DNA from: an uncultured Lachnospiraceae bacterium
Lineage (GTDB): Bacteria; Bacillota; Clostridia; Lachnospirales; Lachnospiraceae
DNA length: 43,175 nucleotides
NCBI GenBank assembly: GCA_949915905.1
Contig: CATLEQ010000003.1
Coordinates: 1 to 43,175, forward strand
Direction of reading: 5' to 3'
The notes under the pieces: generated by a model
Told to the model about the DNA's origin: nothing
The model's database searches: none
The model's input: the letters and a program-made list of their open reading frames with translations, nothing else
Made by a program: the position numbers and the translations under genes
Shown: one piece after another, positions 33,472-41,933 of the stretch
Layout: each line of letters opens with the position of its first letter
Numbering within the stretch: position 1 is the stretch's first letter

Positions 33472-35031
33472 CTATAGTATACTCATATTTTCCTTAAAAA
33501 TCAATAATTTTTCTCCTTCCTTCGGCTGGTTGGCATCCAGTCCGTTCATTTCCCGAATTCCCTCTTCCGTCGTGCGGTACCGTTTGGCAAGCGTCCACAA
33601 CTCATCACCATTTTTCACGATATACCCCACAATGCCAGGCTGACGCGCGATTTCCTCCTCCGACACCGGGGCAAATTCCACCCGGGTAATGACCTGCATC
33701 GTAATCGGCCTGCGAACCAGCGTGTCAAATGCCAGCACGGCCTTGATTTCCACCGCCTCGTTTCCGGCCAGATTCACCGACAACTGCTCCACATGCCGGG
33801 AAATGTCGCACCTGTCCTCCTCCGTTATCCCCTGGCATTCCAACAACCACGAAAACGGAACCATTCCCTGCCAGCTTCCAAACGGCTGCGCGTCATTCGC
33901 CCGCAAATAAAGAAAGCTCAAATGCAAAATTCCTTCCAGCCGGACTCCGCCCTCCTCGACCTGCGTGTGGTCAATTTGTATCATCCCGTCACTGTGACAA
34001 ATCTGCAGCACGTCGTCCCCTAGCTCCGGCAGTGACAACCGCTCGGAAATCTTACATTTCGAATGGTTTTGAATCAGCAGCTCCTCATAAACGGCTCCCC
34101 GCGTATCAAAATGGCAGTCCTGCTCCAGCGAGTACATGTCTTCCAGAAGCTCTATATTTTCCTCCTTATAAATATTCATTTTCAATCCCAGCGTCGCCTC
34201 CACGCCCAGCACGCGCATTTCCCCGTCTTCGTCCAGGCGCACGTCAATCAGGCTGTCTGACAAGGACGGCTGCACATGGTAATACATCCCTTCCTCCACG
34301 CCGCTGCAGGCAATGCGCCCGCTATAGGGAATGCTCTGCTCCACCCAGTCGGTTTTTCCGTCCTCGGACAAATACATGCAAAACAGCAAAATTTCCCCCT
34401 GCAACGTCAGTTCATCCTGTTGCATGCGGATTTCCAAACGGCGGCTTTTTACGTCCGTCACCAGCATCTGGCCGACACTTTCCTTCGTCCCGGGCAGGGT
34501 GATTTCCTCCTTGATTCGGTAAGTGTCCTTTTTCGTGGTATGCAAGCCCAAAAGGGCAATCTGGCGCATTTTTTTATAAACCGGTATGGACGCTTCCACA
34601 TCCACCGTCGTCTCCTCGTCGGTCAAGACCTCCCGCCCGATTTCCATTTCCACCATCGCACGGACGCTCATTTTGCGGGAATGCACCAACGTCGCCGTAA
34701 ACTCGGTACGGGTATTCTCTATGTAAAACTGATCCTGGCCGCCGCCGTCCACATAAACCATCTCCTCAAATGGCAGCGTCCCCTCCAGCACCGCCGGCCT
34801 TGTCTCCGCCGTGTCCGTCATATAAAGAATCTGATAGTACAGCTTTCCTGCCACGCGCAAATAATTTTCCACCAGACGGACGTCCTCCACCTTCACGTCC
34901 GAACGGCCTTGCACGATTACACCGACGTCCTCCTTCGCATCCGGCACGTTGATATCCTCGTCCAGATAAAACTGGTCAAACGTGCGCCTGCCCTCCTGCA
35001 TGTAATGAATCCGTTTCTGTATCAGTTCCAT
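33472..35031 (-). CDS. sipL: SipL-like spore coat morphogenetic protein (DUF3794 repeats plus LysM)
   Basis: The 519-residue protein holds about three DUF3794 units (VPDAKEDVGVIVQGRSDVKV, KVEDVRLVENYLRVAGKLYY and repeats near residues 190 and 350). A C-terminal LysM domain follows (GYIVKNGDELWTLAKRYRTT). In Clostridioides difficile SipL binds SpoIVA through its LysM and is needed to attach the coat. The gene is 35 bases upstream of ispE, on the same strand. No signal peptide is present, as expected for a mother-cell protein. Confidence 0.88.
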   Translation of the reverse strand: MELIQKRIHYMQEGRRTFDQFYLDEDINVPDAKEDVGVIVQGRSDVKVEDVRLVENYLRVAGKLYYQILYMTDTAETRPAVLEGTLPFEEMVYVDGGGQDQFYIENTRTEFTATLVHSRKMSVRAMVEMEIGREVLTDEETTVDVEASIPVYKKMRQIALLGLHTTKKDTYRIKEEITLPGTKESVGQMLVTDVKSRRLEIRMQQDELTLQGEILLFCMYLSEDGKTDWVEQSIPYSGRIACSGVEEGMYYHVQPSLSDSLIDVRLDEDGEMRVLGVEATLGLKMNIYKEENIELLEDMYSLEQDCHFDTRGAVYEELLIQNHSKCKISERLSLPELGDDVLQICHSDGMIQIDHTQVEEGGVRLEGILHLSFLYLRANDAQPFGSWQGMVPFSWLLECQGITEEDRCDISRHVEQLSVNLAGNEAVEIKAVLAFDTLVRRPITMQVITRVEFAPVSEEEIARQPGIVGYIVKNGDELWTLAKRYRTTEEGIREMNGLDANQPKEGEKLLIFKENMSIL

Positions 35032-35046
35032 GAAAAACCTCTCCCT

Positions 35047-35448
35047 TCAATCAAACACCACCGTCTTGTCAATCGCCTCCAGCTTAATCACCACGTAAGG
35101 AAACGTCGTGATTTGCTCGGTCTTTTCCCCCTTGGGCGGCCCCAATAAATTCGTATGCAAATAAATGGCCTCCTCCGTCTCGTACAGTTCCGTCACGGAT
35201 ACGCTGTAGCCCGTCTTAAGCTGCGCCCCGTACCCTTCCGCAATATACAAAAAACCGGCATCCGTATACGTCAGCCGGAAGGGCTGGTCTTTCTTCTGTT
35301 CAATGATATTGGAAAATTCTGCCGGGACGTCCTCCTTGGCCAGCACCTCGAACGGAATGTCCCGCAGCTTTTCCGTCTTCTGTATCCGGTCGACGCATCC
35401 CGACAGAAGCATGGCGGCCAGCAACATGGCGATGACACATGTACGCAT
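35047..35448 (-). CDS. Lipoprotein with PrcB-like C-terminal domain
   Basis: The product has a lipoprotein signal MRTCVIAMLLAAMLLSGC with the cysteine at residue 18. The mature part has FRLTYTDAGFLYIAEGYGAQ and YSVSVTELYETEEAIYLHTN, typical of the PrcB_C domain. PrcB in Treponema partners a surface protease complex; in Clostridia the role is not known. The start at 35448 gives a compact signal peptide. In-frame ATGs at 35496 and 35514 would add a long N-terminal extension. It is the first gene of the sipL-ispE-gntR-spoIIR run. Confidence 0.7.
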   Translation of the reverse strand: MRTCVIAMLLAAMLLSGCVDRIQKTEKLRDIPFEVLAKEDVPAEFSNIIEQKKDQPFRLTYTDAGFLYIAEGYGAQLKTGYSVSVTELYETEEAIYLHTNLLGPPKGEKTEQITTFPYVVIKLEAIDKTVVFD

Positions 35449-35565
35449 AGGCCCCAGCGCGCCATACAATTGCCTGAGCGGCTTTTGAATTGCCATATCA
35501 TAACCTGAACACATTTATTTTATTAACAATCTATTAGGGAAACGAAAAGATTATGCATGATAAAA

Positions 35566-35697
35566 CTATGAATCATAACAATTGTTTGTATTTCCTTTTG
35601 CACACAACTCCACAATTTTTATTGACTGCTCAAGATAGGAGTCCTCGCGGTTTGTAATATAATTGAGAAGAATATTCGTGTCAATCAATACAACCAT
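35566..35697 (-). pseudogene. PIN-domain toxin, truncated
   Basis: From 35697 the frame reads MVVLIDTNILLNYITNREDS, the first strand and helix of a PIN ribonuclease with the conserved catalytic Asp, and continues IKIVELCAKGN. It then ends after 43 residues; a full PIN toxin has about 130-140. The start overlaps the 3' end of the antitoxin gene in another frame, the classical toxin-antitoxin layout. The remaining domain with the other acidic residues is missing, so it cannot be active. Confidence 0.75.
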
Positions 35698-35977
35698 ATT
35701 TCTCATTCATCGCCGCCTCCCTTTCTTTATCATAATCAATCGTCCCTGACGTCCTTTTTCTGGAAGCCTCCAGTCTTTGAAAAGCAGCCGCTTTATCACT
35801 ATCCTCCGTCGTTTTTCTGTTAAGCGGTGCCGAAATGATAAACGGGATACTTCTTTCTCTTAATGCCGTTTTGGTAAAAGTTTCATAAAATGTCTGCTTT
35901 GTCTGCCCCATTGCCTCCAGCATTTCTCCAAGTTCTTCATATATCGAATCCTCTAATCTGATACTAATGGTTTTCAT
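35681..35977 (-). CDS. RelB/DinJ-type antitoxin
   Basis: The 98-residue protein has the ribbon-helix-helix N-terminus MKTISIRLEDSIYEELGEML typical of RelB/DinJ antitoxins. A charged C-terminal tail that would wrap the toxin follows. The adjacent toxin gene is cut, so this antitoxin is now an orphan that may still bind its own promoter or neutralise a relative elsewhere. The 379 bases upstream (35978-36356) hold no complete minus-strand gene. Confidence 0.8.
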   Translation of the reverse strand: MKTISIRLEDSIYEELGEMLEAMGQTKQTFYETFTKTALRERSIPFIISAPLNRKTTEDSDKAAAFQRLEASRKRTSGTIDYDKEREAAMNEKYGCID

Positions 35978-36145
35978 AATAATCTGCTCCTTTTTATTGT
36001 TTCCTATTAAGGCTCACTATTATTATATGCAAATTTGACTCATATAGCAAGCAATAACATTCATTTTATATAACTTTTATTTTAATCTACCGTCATTTCC
36101 CCACTCCTTTTTCCTTCAACCTCTCCACAATCACAGGCAAGGTTG

Positions 36146-36252
36146 CAGGAAACGGAATTTGACCGTGAACAATAACGGGACGTGGAGCGGCTCATTGACA
36201 TCCTTAGAAAAACAATGGCTATTTTAAGCGTCAAAGCTGAAAAGGCTTCATA
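36146..36252 (+). pseudogene. Short coding remnant of an unknown gene
   Basis: The frame reads QETEFDREQ, a stop, then RDVERLIDILRKTMAILSVK and AEKAS to a stop at 36252. The charged amphipathic sequence looks like the C-terminal end of a mobile-element protein. I cannot name the family. Confidence 0.35.
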
Positions 36253-36255
36253 GAC

Positions 36256-36284
36256 CTTGACATACGATGAAAATTCGAATAAAA
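36256..36284 (+). promoter_or_regulatory. Promoter of the AbrB/RelE toxin-antitoxin pair
   Basis: TTGACA (36256-36261, a perfect -35) and TAAAAT (36279-36284) are spaced by 17 bases, about 73 bases before the antitoxin start. Confidence 0.65.
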
Positions 36285-36356
36285 TAATCTTGGAAACCAA
36301 GAAACAAAGAATATCATTTTTTTGATTTTCATATGATAAAGGAGGAGAATATAGTA

Positions 36357-36737
36357 ATGCCAACAACGATGACGAAAGGTAGAGTTCCTATGGAAATGAA
36401 AAAATTGAGTATTTCTGCGAAGCGGCAGATTACAATCCCACAGAAATTTTTTACTATGTTGGGATTTGATACAGAGGCAGAATGTACCGTGCGTGGAAAC
36501 GAACTGATTATTCGTCCTGCCAGAACCAATACGGGGGGAGAGTTTGCGGAGCAGATTCTGGCGGACTTGATTGCCAGTGGATACAGTGGCAGTGATCTTC
36601 TGGAACGCTTTAAAAAAGCACAAGGGCAGGTACGCCCAGCGGTGGAAGCAATGTTTGTGGACGCAGAACAGGTTGCATCCTCAGAATCTGGTTATATATC
36701 TTATGAGGATGTTTTTGGTACGGAGGATGAGAAATGA
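36357..36737 (+). CDS. AbrB/MazE-fold antitoxin
   Basis: The protein of about 126 residues has a swapped-hairpin AbrB domain at residues 15-55 (LSISAKRQITIPQKFFTMLG, CTVRGNELIIRPAR). The acidic helical tail could wrap the toxin. The start at 36357 (MPTTMTKG) is preceded by AGGAGGAG; the earlier ATG at 36333 has no ribosome site. The end overlaps the RelE-like gene by four bases. It should repress its own promoter at 36256-36284. Confidence 0.8.
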   Translation: MPTTMTKGRVPMEMKKLSISAKRQITIPQKFFTMLGFDTEAECTVRGNELIIRPARTNTGGEFAEQILADLIASGYSGSDLLERFKKAQGQVRPAVEAMFVDAEQVASSESGYISYEDVFGTEDEK

Positions 36738-37030
36738 CAGACGTGCGTTTTCTTCCGCCTGCAGCAAAATTTATCAAAAAACTGAAAGATAAGAAATTGA
36801 AGATGCTGTATCAGGAAGCGGTTGATAAGATAAGAGAGAACCATACAGTCGGGGAAGCAAAAATCGGAGATCTGTCTGGTGTATATGGGTATGATATTTA
36901 TTACAATAAAACAAATTATGAGTTGGCATATACAGTAGAGTATCTGGAGAATAAGGTGATTGTTGTGATTATGGCCGGAACTAGAGAAAACTTTTATGAC
37001 CAGCTAAAACAGTATATGAGAAAATTATAG
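36734..37030 (+). CDS. RelE/ParE superfamily toxin
   Basis: The 98-residue protein begins MTDVRFLPPAAKFIKKLKDK and has the RelE pattern LKMLYQEAVDKIRENHTVGE, IGDLSGVYGYDIYYNKTNYE and IVVIMAGTRENFYDQLKQYM. RelE toxins cleave mRNA on the ribosome. It is coupled to the AbrB-type antitoxin by an ATGA overlap. AbrB antitoxins more often pair with MazF, so the mixed pair is of interest. The genes appear complete. Confidence 0.82.
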   Translation: MTDVRFLPPAAKFIKKLKDKKLKMLYQEAVDKIRENHTVGEAKIGDLSGVYGYDIYYNKTNYELAYTVEYLENKVIVVIMAGTRENFYDQLKQYMRKL

Positions 37031-37091
37031 TGTTTTATGTAGTAATTTGATAATATACAATATTGAAAGGGCTGATGCTGCTCCTATTGGT

Positions 37092-37115
37092 GGGCGGCAG
37101 AGTTATCTGCCGCCC
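37092..37115. repeat. 10-bp perfect hairpin after the RelE-like gene
   Basis: GGGCGGCAGA and TCTGCCGCCC with loop GTTA. There is no T-run, but its place 62 bases after the toxin stop and 28 bases before the end of the convergent truncated helicase gene suggests a transcription barrier. Confidence 0.5.
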
Positions 37116-37143
37116 AGTATAATATGATGTACACATTAAAGCT

Positions 37144-38568
37144 TTAAAAACGTTGGTATTCCACGGCAGGGCTGGTGTAATGCGCATTGAGTGTTGACTG
37201 GCGCGCGGATGTGTATTCTTCCGGTGTCAGTGCCGCGTTAAGCTCCTGATATTCCTTTTCCCAGCCTGCTTTATCTGGCTCGAATGCATCTGGGATGCCG
37301 CCCCAGCCGACATATTTGGATAAAATCTGCTGCTCGTCAGGCGTGGCAGCGCGGCTTTCGGATTCAATTTGTTTCAGGGTTCTGATGGCTTCCATATTCA
37401 TACGGAACTTGGTTTTCGGTCCGCCCTCACCCAGACGGTCATCTGTGATTGTGAAATTACAGGGTACGGGAGCAGGTATTTTCTGTGCGTCAGGTGTGTC
37501 CTGAACGACTTCTGTATCCGTGGGAACTTGCTGTTCCGTATCCGTTGTTTCAGCAGTCTCAGGTTCCAGTTCTTTTATATTATCTTTCTGAATGGCTTCA
37601 TCCGTTGCAAACTCCGGCTCTTTTGTATCATCTTCCTGAGTGGATTCAATATTAGCAGGCTCCGGTGCTTTTGTATCATCTTCCTGAATGACCTCAGCAT
37701 TAGCAGACTCCGGCTCTCTTGAATTATCTTCCTGTTCAGGAGCCTTTGTCGGCTGTCTGTCACTACCATCTCTGTATGGCTGTACAGAACGGGATGTGTC
37801 CGTAGCTGTCTGTTTCTGGTATTTGTGATGATAGATTGTAACTGCAATCGTTCTCAACACCTGTTCACTGGATTCGCTGACGGCTACACCAAGAATCTTA
37901 ATTATTTTTTGTGTATTAAAATCCGGAATATCCCTGAAATCTTTGCTTTTTAAATATTGCCACGGGTCATAACCGCATCTGGCAAGGAGTACATATGAGA
38001 TGCTTGCAGCTGCAGCCAGCCGGAATTTCACACTGACCGCTGACTCTTCCAGCTCTTCAAGGAAACTTCCTTCACACTCATAAACTATGTCTTTGTGATA
38101 ATTTTTCCAATAGTCATTTGCCAACTTCACGGCAATCATCTCAAGCTGATAGAGAAGCCCTTTTTCTCCGGATACGCCGAACTGTTCTTCGAGGGCCTTT
38201 ATGACAATACCCCTGTATTCTTCTTTGTACTGCCACTGAAAAAGACTGGATGATTCGTCCTTTTTCCCTGTATCGGCAATATCAAACACATAGCGCAGCT
38301 TGGGATAGCCGCTGCGGTTGATACCGACAAAGCCTATCCCCTTGGAACCGCGGCGGACATATCTGCTCATGCGCTTATTCCATAAGTCATACCCTGCACA
38401 TGCCGTGGCTTTCGGACGCTGTGCGTAAATCATCAGCTGGTCTGGGAACGGGTATCTGTACAGACGGGATGCGGTATTTAAGAAGCCAACCCATTTCTTA
38501 GGAGTTTTCGTAACCTGCGCTGCGGTCTGCCCAGCCAGCTGTATGTAATTCTGTAATTTCGTGGTCAT
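37144..38568 (-). pseudogene. Truncated helicase/methylase of Tn1549-type conjugative elements (N-terminal part)
   Basis: The 474 residues match the start of the giant (over 2000 residues) helicase/N6-methylase proteins of Tn1549-like elements. The N-terminal domain has YPFPDQLMIYAQRPKATACA and YDLWNKRMSRYVRRGSKGI. A low-complexity acidic linker with repeats of QEDDTKAPEPA type follows at about residues 270-345. Then comes ITDDRLGEGGPKTKFRMNME and YVGWGGIPDAFEPD, the start of the methylase-linked region. It ends in LNAHYTSPAVEYQRF, where the methylase would begin. The missing 1500 or more residues show that the element is cut at this point. Confidence 0.8.
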
Positions 38569-38815
38569 AATATAGCCCTCCTTTTATCATTACGCCCGGA
38601 CTTGCCGGGGATTATGAATTTCCTGCATATGCACCCGCTCCTTTTTGCCGCAGGCAGGTAGAAAAATAATGTGTCAGTAATTTCCTATATGAGATAGTAT
38701 TTCTTTTTTGTAAGCAAGTGTTATAATGTTGGAAAAATAGATTGATACCTTGAAAATTGCCTTATGCGAAATTCTGTTTTAACGCTTATTGTATATTTGC
38801 GAGGAGGATTAGATT

Positions 38816-39269
38816 TTGAATATACTTATTATTGGAAATGGATTTGATTTAGCACATAGATTGCCAACAAAGTATATACATTTTTTAGAATATATAGATA
38901 CATTTAAATGATTTAAAACTGTTTGTATGCTATAAAACATAAAAGAAGGCAGGTTGTAAATATTTAGATTGGAAAAGAAATGCGGAGCAATCATTTGCAG
39001 TGTATGGAAGAAATAGTAATGATTTTATACATAATATCTATATCATAGGTCATTTTTTGGATATTATAGATAAAGATATTCTTTCTAGCTTAATCAATAT
39101 GAAAAACACAAGAAATACCATTTTCTATCATAATCAAGAAGCATTTGGAAATTTAATAGTCAATCTTGTGAAAATTCTTGGAAAGGATGAACTTATTTCT
39201 AAGGTACACGGAGCAAATGCTAGCATTGTTCTAAAAGAACAACAGAACCAAATTTCAAGAAAAAACTAA
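38816..39269 (+). pseudogene. AbiH-family protein, internally deleted
   Basis: A TTG start at 38816 with GGAGG eight bases upstream gives MNILIIGNGFDLAHRLPTKY and ends at 38909-38911 after the N-terminal Rossmann motif GNGFD. From about 38943 a new frame reads KYLDWKRNAEQSFAVYGR and continues IYIIGHFLDIIDKDILSSLI, IFYHNQEAFGN and VKILGKDELISKV to a stop at 39269. This is the normal AbiH C-terminus. The central 200 or so residues are missing. An extended -10 promoter (TGTTATAAT, 38719-38727) lies upstream. The DNA is much more AT-rich than the flanks. Confidence 0.75.
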
Positions 39270-39338
39270 AGTAATAGTCGCAAAATCAGAATATTGTTTC
39301 GTGTATACTAAAGGATATCTTAGAAGGGAGATTTTTTA

Positions 39339-40319
39339 ATGTCTAAATTGTTTATTATTGGAAATGGATTTGATATAGCGAGTGGACTACAAACAGGATA
39401 TAAGGACTTCAGAAAATGGTTTATTGAAAATCATGACTTAGATTATTCTTGTTTGGATAGGATAGCAAAAGAAGAATCTTTTTCTGACATACAGATACCA
39501 TCAGCAAGTCTGGGACAGCATGGTGAGGATATGTATGATGAAGAAAATTTGGCTACATTCTTTTATGTATCAGTGACCTATGCAAATTCTGATGACATTA
39601 CTTGGAATGACTTTGAAGCTAATTTGTCGAAATTACCTTTTTATGGCTTTGAAGATAGTAATTTTTGCGATAGCGATGATGAATGGAAGAGAATAGCAAC
39701 TGCAGAACAAGTAGGTAGTATTTTGGGAAACGCTTTTATATATACAATAAATAAATATTTTACAGATTGGATTAGATATATACATACGTATGAAAGACCA
39801 ATACATATAAAAAAACTGGTATTCGATAATTTGAATAGTACTTTTTTGAATTTTAATTACACAAATGTTTTAGAATACTTATACAAAATTCCTGATGAAC
39901 AAATCTGTCATATTCATGGATATGTAGGGAAAGGAGATGAAATAGTAATCGGACATGGAAATAAAGAGTCATATGCTAGTGATTTTAATCCATATGATAT
40001 ATCTTCTTACGCAATTGAGGCAAAAGAATACTTGAAGAAACCAGTAAAAGACATTATTTTCAAGAATAGCTCATTTTTCCAGAAACTAGGACAACTAGAG
40101 GAAATATATATTATTGGTTGGGGATTAAACAATCCGGATTTTGTCGATGCTCCGTATTTACAAGAGGTAATTAAACATACTAATTTAAGTACAACCATAT
40201 ACTTTGATTCGTTTGATTTAAGCAAGCTAGATATTTATAAAAATACATGTAGGAAAAATGGGTTTAAAGGACTATTTGGAATAAGTAATTCAGATACAGC
40301 TTATAAATATTTAATCTAA
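39339..40319 (+). CDS. AbiH-family abortive-infection protein
   Basis: The 326-residue protein starts MSKLFIIGNGFDIASGLQTG, the AbiH signature GNGFD. It has LNSTFLNFNYTNVLEYLYKI in the middle, HIHGYVGKGDEIVIGHGNKE and IYIIGWGLNNPDFVDAPYLQ. The fold is predicted to be SIR2-like or Rossmann-like. AbiH of Lactococcus stops phage growth after infection by an unknown way. Its low GC and AT-rich codons suggest recent transfer. It stands 70 bases after the broken copy, with which it shares the N-terminal motif. GAAGGGAG precedes the start. Confidence 0.85.
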   Translation: MSKLFIIGNGFDIASGLQTGYKDFRKWFIENHDLDYSCLDRIAKEESFSDIQIPSASLGQHGEDMYDEENLATFFYVSVTYANSDDITWNDFEANLSKLPFYGFEDSNFCDSDDEWKRIATAEQVGSILGNAFIYTINKYFTDWIRYIHTYERPIHIKKLVFDNLNSTFLNFNYTNVLEYLYKIPDEQICHIHGYVGKGDEIVIGHGNKESYASDFNPYDISSYAIEAKEYLKKPVKDIIFKNSSFFQKLGQLEEIYIIGWGLNNPDFVDAPYLQEVIKHTNLSTTIYFDSFDLSKLDIYKNTCRKNGFKGLFGISNSDTAYKYLI

Positions 40320-40449
40320 AATAATAAGTGCATTGCTATGCTTTCTGAAATCTTTATAAATCAAGAGTTTCAGTGTACGTTACGTTGACATTTTCACACA
40401 TTTCTCTTTACAAACTTCCACACACCTATCCAAAATCATCCTCCTGTAT

Positions 40450-40485
40450 AAAAAAGAAAAACCACCTGCAAAATCTGCAGATGGT
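40450..40485 (-). terminator. Terminator of the Fic gene
   Basis: On the minus strand ACCATCTGCA and TGCAGGTGGT form a stem with one mismatch, followed by TTTTTCTTTTTT. It lies 18 bases after the Fic stop. Confidence 0.7.
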
Positions 40486-40502
40486 CCATATACGATACTT
40501 TC

Positions 40503-41084
40503 TTATGAATCAAGTGGTCTGATGCATTTCCGGAATACTGCTTCAAGCCCTGTATTATCGCCCCTGTCAAAAGACATTATACTCCCCGTCAGCATTTCCT
40601 TGTGGGATGTATGTGTGAAATCTAAAATATAGCCGCATTTTAAGCATAGCTCACGGGCAAACTCCCGCTGAGTGCGCCCGTTACCCTCCCGGAACGGATG
40701 CAGCACATTCAAATCTGCATAATGCTCCGTAAAGATATGGATGAACTTTTCGGGATTGTCCTTCACACGCATACAGTCCGTATAATATGACGGGAAGACT
40801 GACTGGGCATAGGTCTGGATGTGCTGCACCAGACAGAACATATTCGTCTTTGCAATGTTCACTGTCCGGATTTTTCCGGCCCAAGAGTACAAATCCTGAA
40901 AGATATGCTTATGGATACGGCAAAGATGGTTAAGGTCAAGATTTCCATGAACAGGCTGTTCTTGGAGCTGGTACAACCGTATAGCTGCAAGTTTGATTTC
41001 AGCCGTCAATAGCCGTTCTTTATCATGGATGCCCAGCTTATTTTTTAATATAGATGAATCGGGATAACAATATACATCAGTCAT
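40503..41084 (-). CDS. Fic-domain AMP-transferase toxin (VbhT-like)
   Basis: The 193-residue protein has the Fic core with the full catalytic motif HPFREGNGRTQRE at residues 129-141. Such proteins attach AMP to gyrase or topoisomerase IV. It lacks an inhibitory helix of its own; the helix is on the small upstream protein (41077-41253), so this is a class I Fic. The start overlaps the antitoxin end by eight bases. It is a normal gene in Tn1549-like elements. Confidence 0.9.
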   Translation of the reverse strand: MTDVYCYPDSSILKNKLGIHDKERLLTAEIKLAAIRLYQLQEQPVHGNLDLNHLCRIHKHIFQDLYSWAGKIRTVNIAKTNMFCLVQHIQTYAQSVFPSYYTDCMRVKDNPEKFIHIFTEHYADLNVLHPFREGNGRTQREFARELCLKCGYILDFTHTSHKEMLTGSIMSFDRGDNTGLEAVFRKCIRPLDS

Positions 41085-41253
41085 TTTTGTACTCCTTTTT
41101 TATCTCACTGATAATCTGGTCTGCACTTTTCTCCCCAGCCGCAATCTGCATGAGATTCTCGCGGGTCTGGCTGTCAATCGGCATATCTTCGATTGCCATA
41201 GTTGCGGCAACCTGTTCAATATGAAATTGTTTCTGTGGTTCCAGTCTGTTCAT
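41077..41253 (-). CDS. VbhA-type antitoxin of Fic (58 residues)
   Basis: The frame reads MNRLEPQKQFHIEQVAATMA and includes IDSQTRENLMQIAAGEKSAD. SQTREN fits the Fic inhibitory helix pattern (S/T)xxxE(G/N), whose Glu blocks ATP binding. The gene overlaps the Fic start, as in the vbhA-vbhT pair. It would be missed by a usual length filter. No strong ribosome site other than a GGGGGAATCC region was seen upstream. Confidence 0.75.
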   Translation of the reverse strand: MNRLEPQKQFHIEQVAATMAIEDMPIDSQTRENLMQIAAGEKSADQIISEIKKEYKND

Positions 41254-41345
41254 GTTTGGATTCCCCCTTTGGTTTTGCTATATATCTTTGCAATAATAAA
41301 ATCCATCTAAAAAAATCCCTCTGAACAGCTTATTGGGCACCCAGC

Positions 41346-41774
41346 CTAAAAGCTGGATGCCGCAAGTTGTCCGCCATATTTTGAATAGTCCTGTTTTACA
41401 CCTTGTACCTGAATACCTGTGTATTGCAGGATTCCTGCAATGATGCTCCGATGACACAGCGTTTCATCACGACAAAAACAAATCAAACAGATTCTCTTCC
41501 CCTGCTTGTCCAATTTGACAAGTTTAGAAAGCTTCTTTCGTGCTTCTATTCCCATCATTTCTTTTAAAAATATTGGAACGTAGCTATTTCTGAACGTATC
41601 TGCATTCCATTTACCCGAATCCCTTAACCGCATATACTTTTTAAACAAATCCCATGAAGGGGACAGTTCCGGAACATGTTTCATCTTTCCGGGGTTTTTG
41701 CGTGAGCGGACAATCGCCCACACTTCATCATAAGCTGCATAGTTTACATTACGGATGTCCGAAATAGTTATCAT
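41346..41774 (-). CDS. DUF488 family protein
   Basis: The 142-residue protein starts MITISDIRNVNYAAYDEVWA with GGAGG six bases upstream. It ends with LICFCRDETLCHRSIIAGIL, the conserved Cys/His motif of DUF488 (CFCxxxxxCHR). The function of DUF488 is unknown; the cysteines may bind metal. The gene is common in Tn1549-type elements. The length is typical. The rest, up to the VbhA gene, is 92 bases. Confidence 0.75.
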   Translation of the reverse strand: MITISDIRNVNYAAYDEVWAIVRSRKNPGKMKHVPELSPSWDLFKKYMRLRDSGKWNADTFRNSYVPIFLKEMMGIEARKKLSKLVKLDKQGKRICLICFCRDETLCHRSIIAGILQYTGIQVQGVKQDYSKYGGQLAASSF

Positions 41775-41855
41775 AATCTTCCTCCCTCGTGGTCTGATTT
41801 TATAAATTTGGTTTCTGTGTTTCACCTATGCTCCCGCCTTTTTTACTACAGGCGG

Positions 41856-41894
41856 AAAAAAATTAAGCTGCCTACAACGTGCAGACAGCTTAAT
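41856..41894 (-). terminator. Terminator after the 41934-42554 gene
   Basis: On the minus strand ATTAAGCTG and CAGCTTAAT form a 9-bp perfect stem followed by six T. A second stem CCGCC/GGCGG lies just downstream (41834-41855). Confidence 0.75.
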
Positions 41895-41933
41895 ATAACC
41901 GTATTTTAATGATAACTTACACAATAAGTCTTT

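Noticed and set aside
34276..35148. 290-residue plus-strand ORF antisense to sipL
   Set aside because: sipL has DUF3794 and LysM motifs on the minus strand. The antisense frame is His-rich and has no domain.
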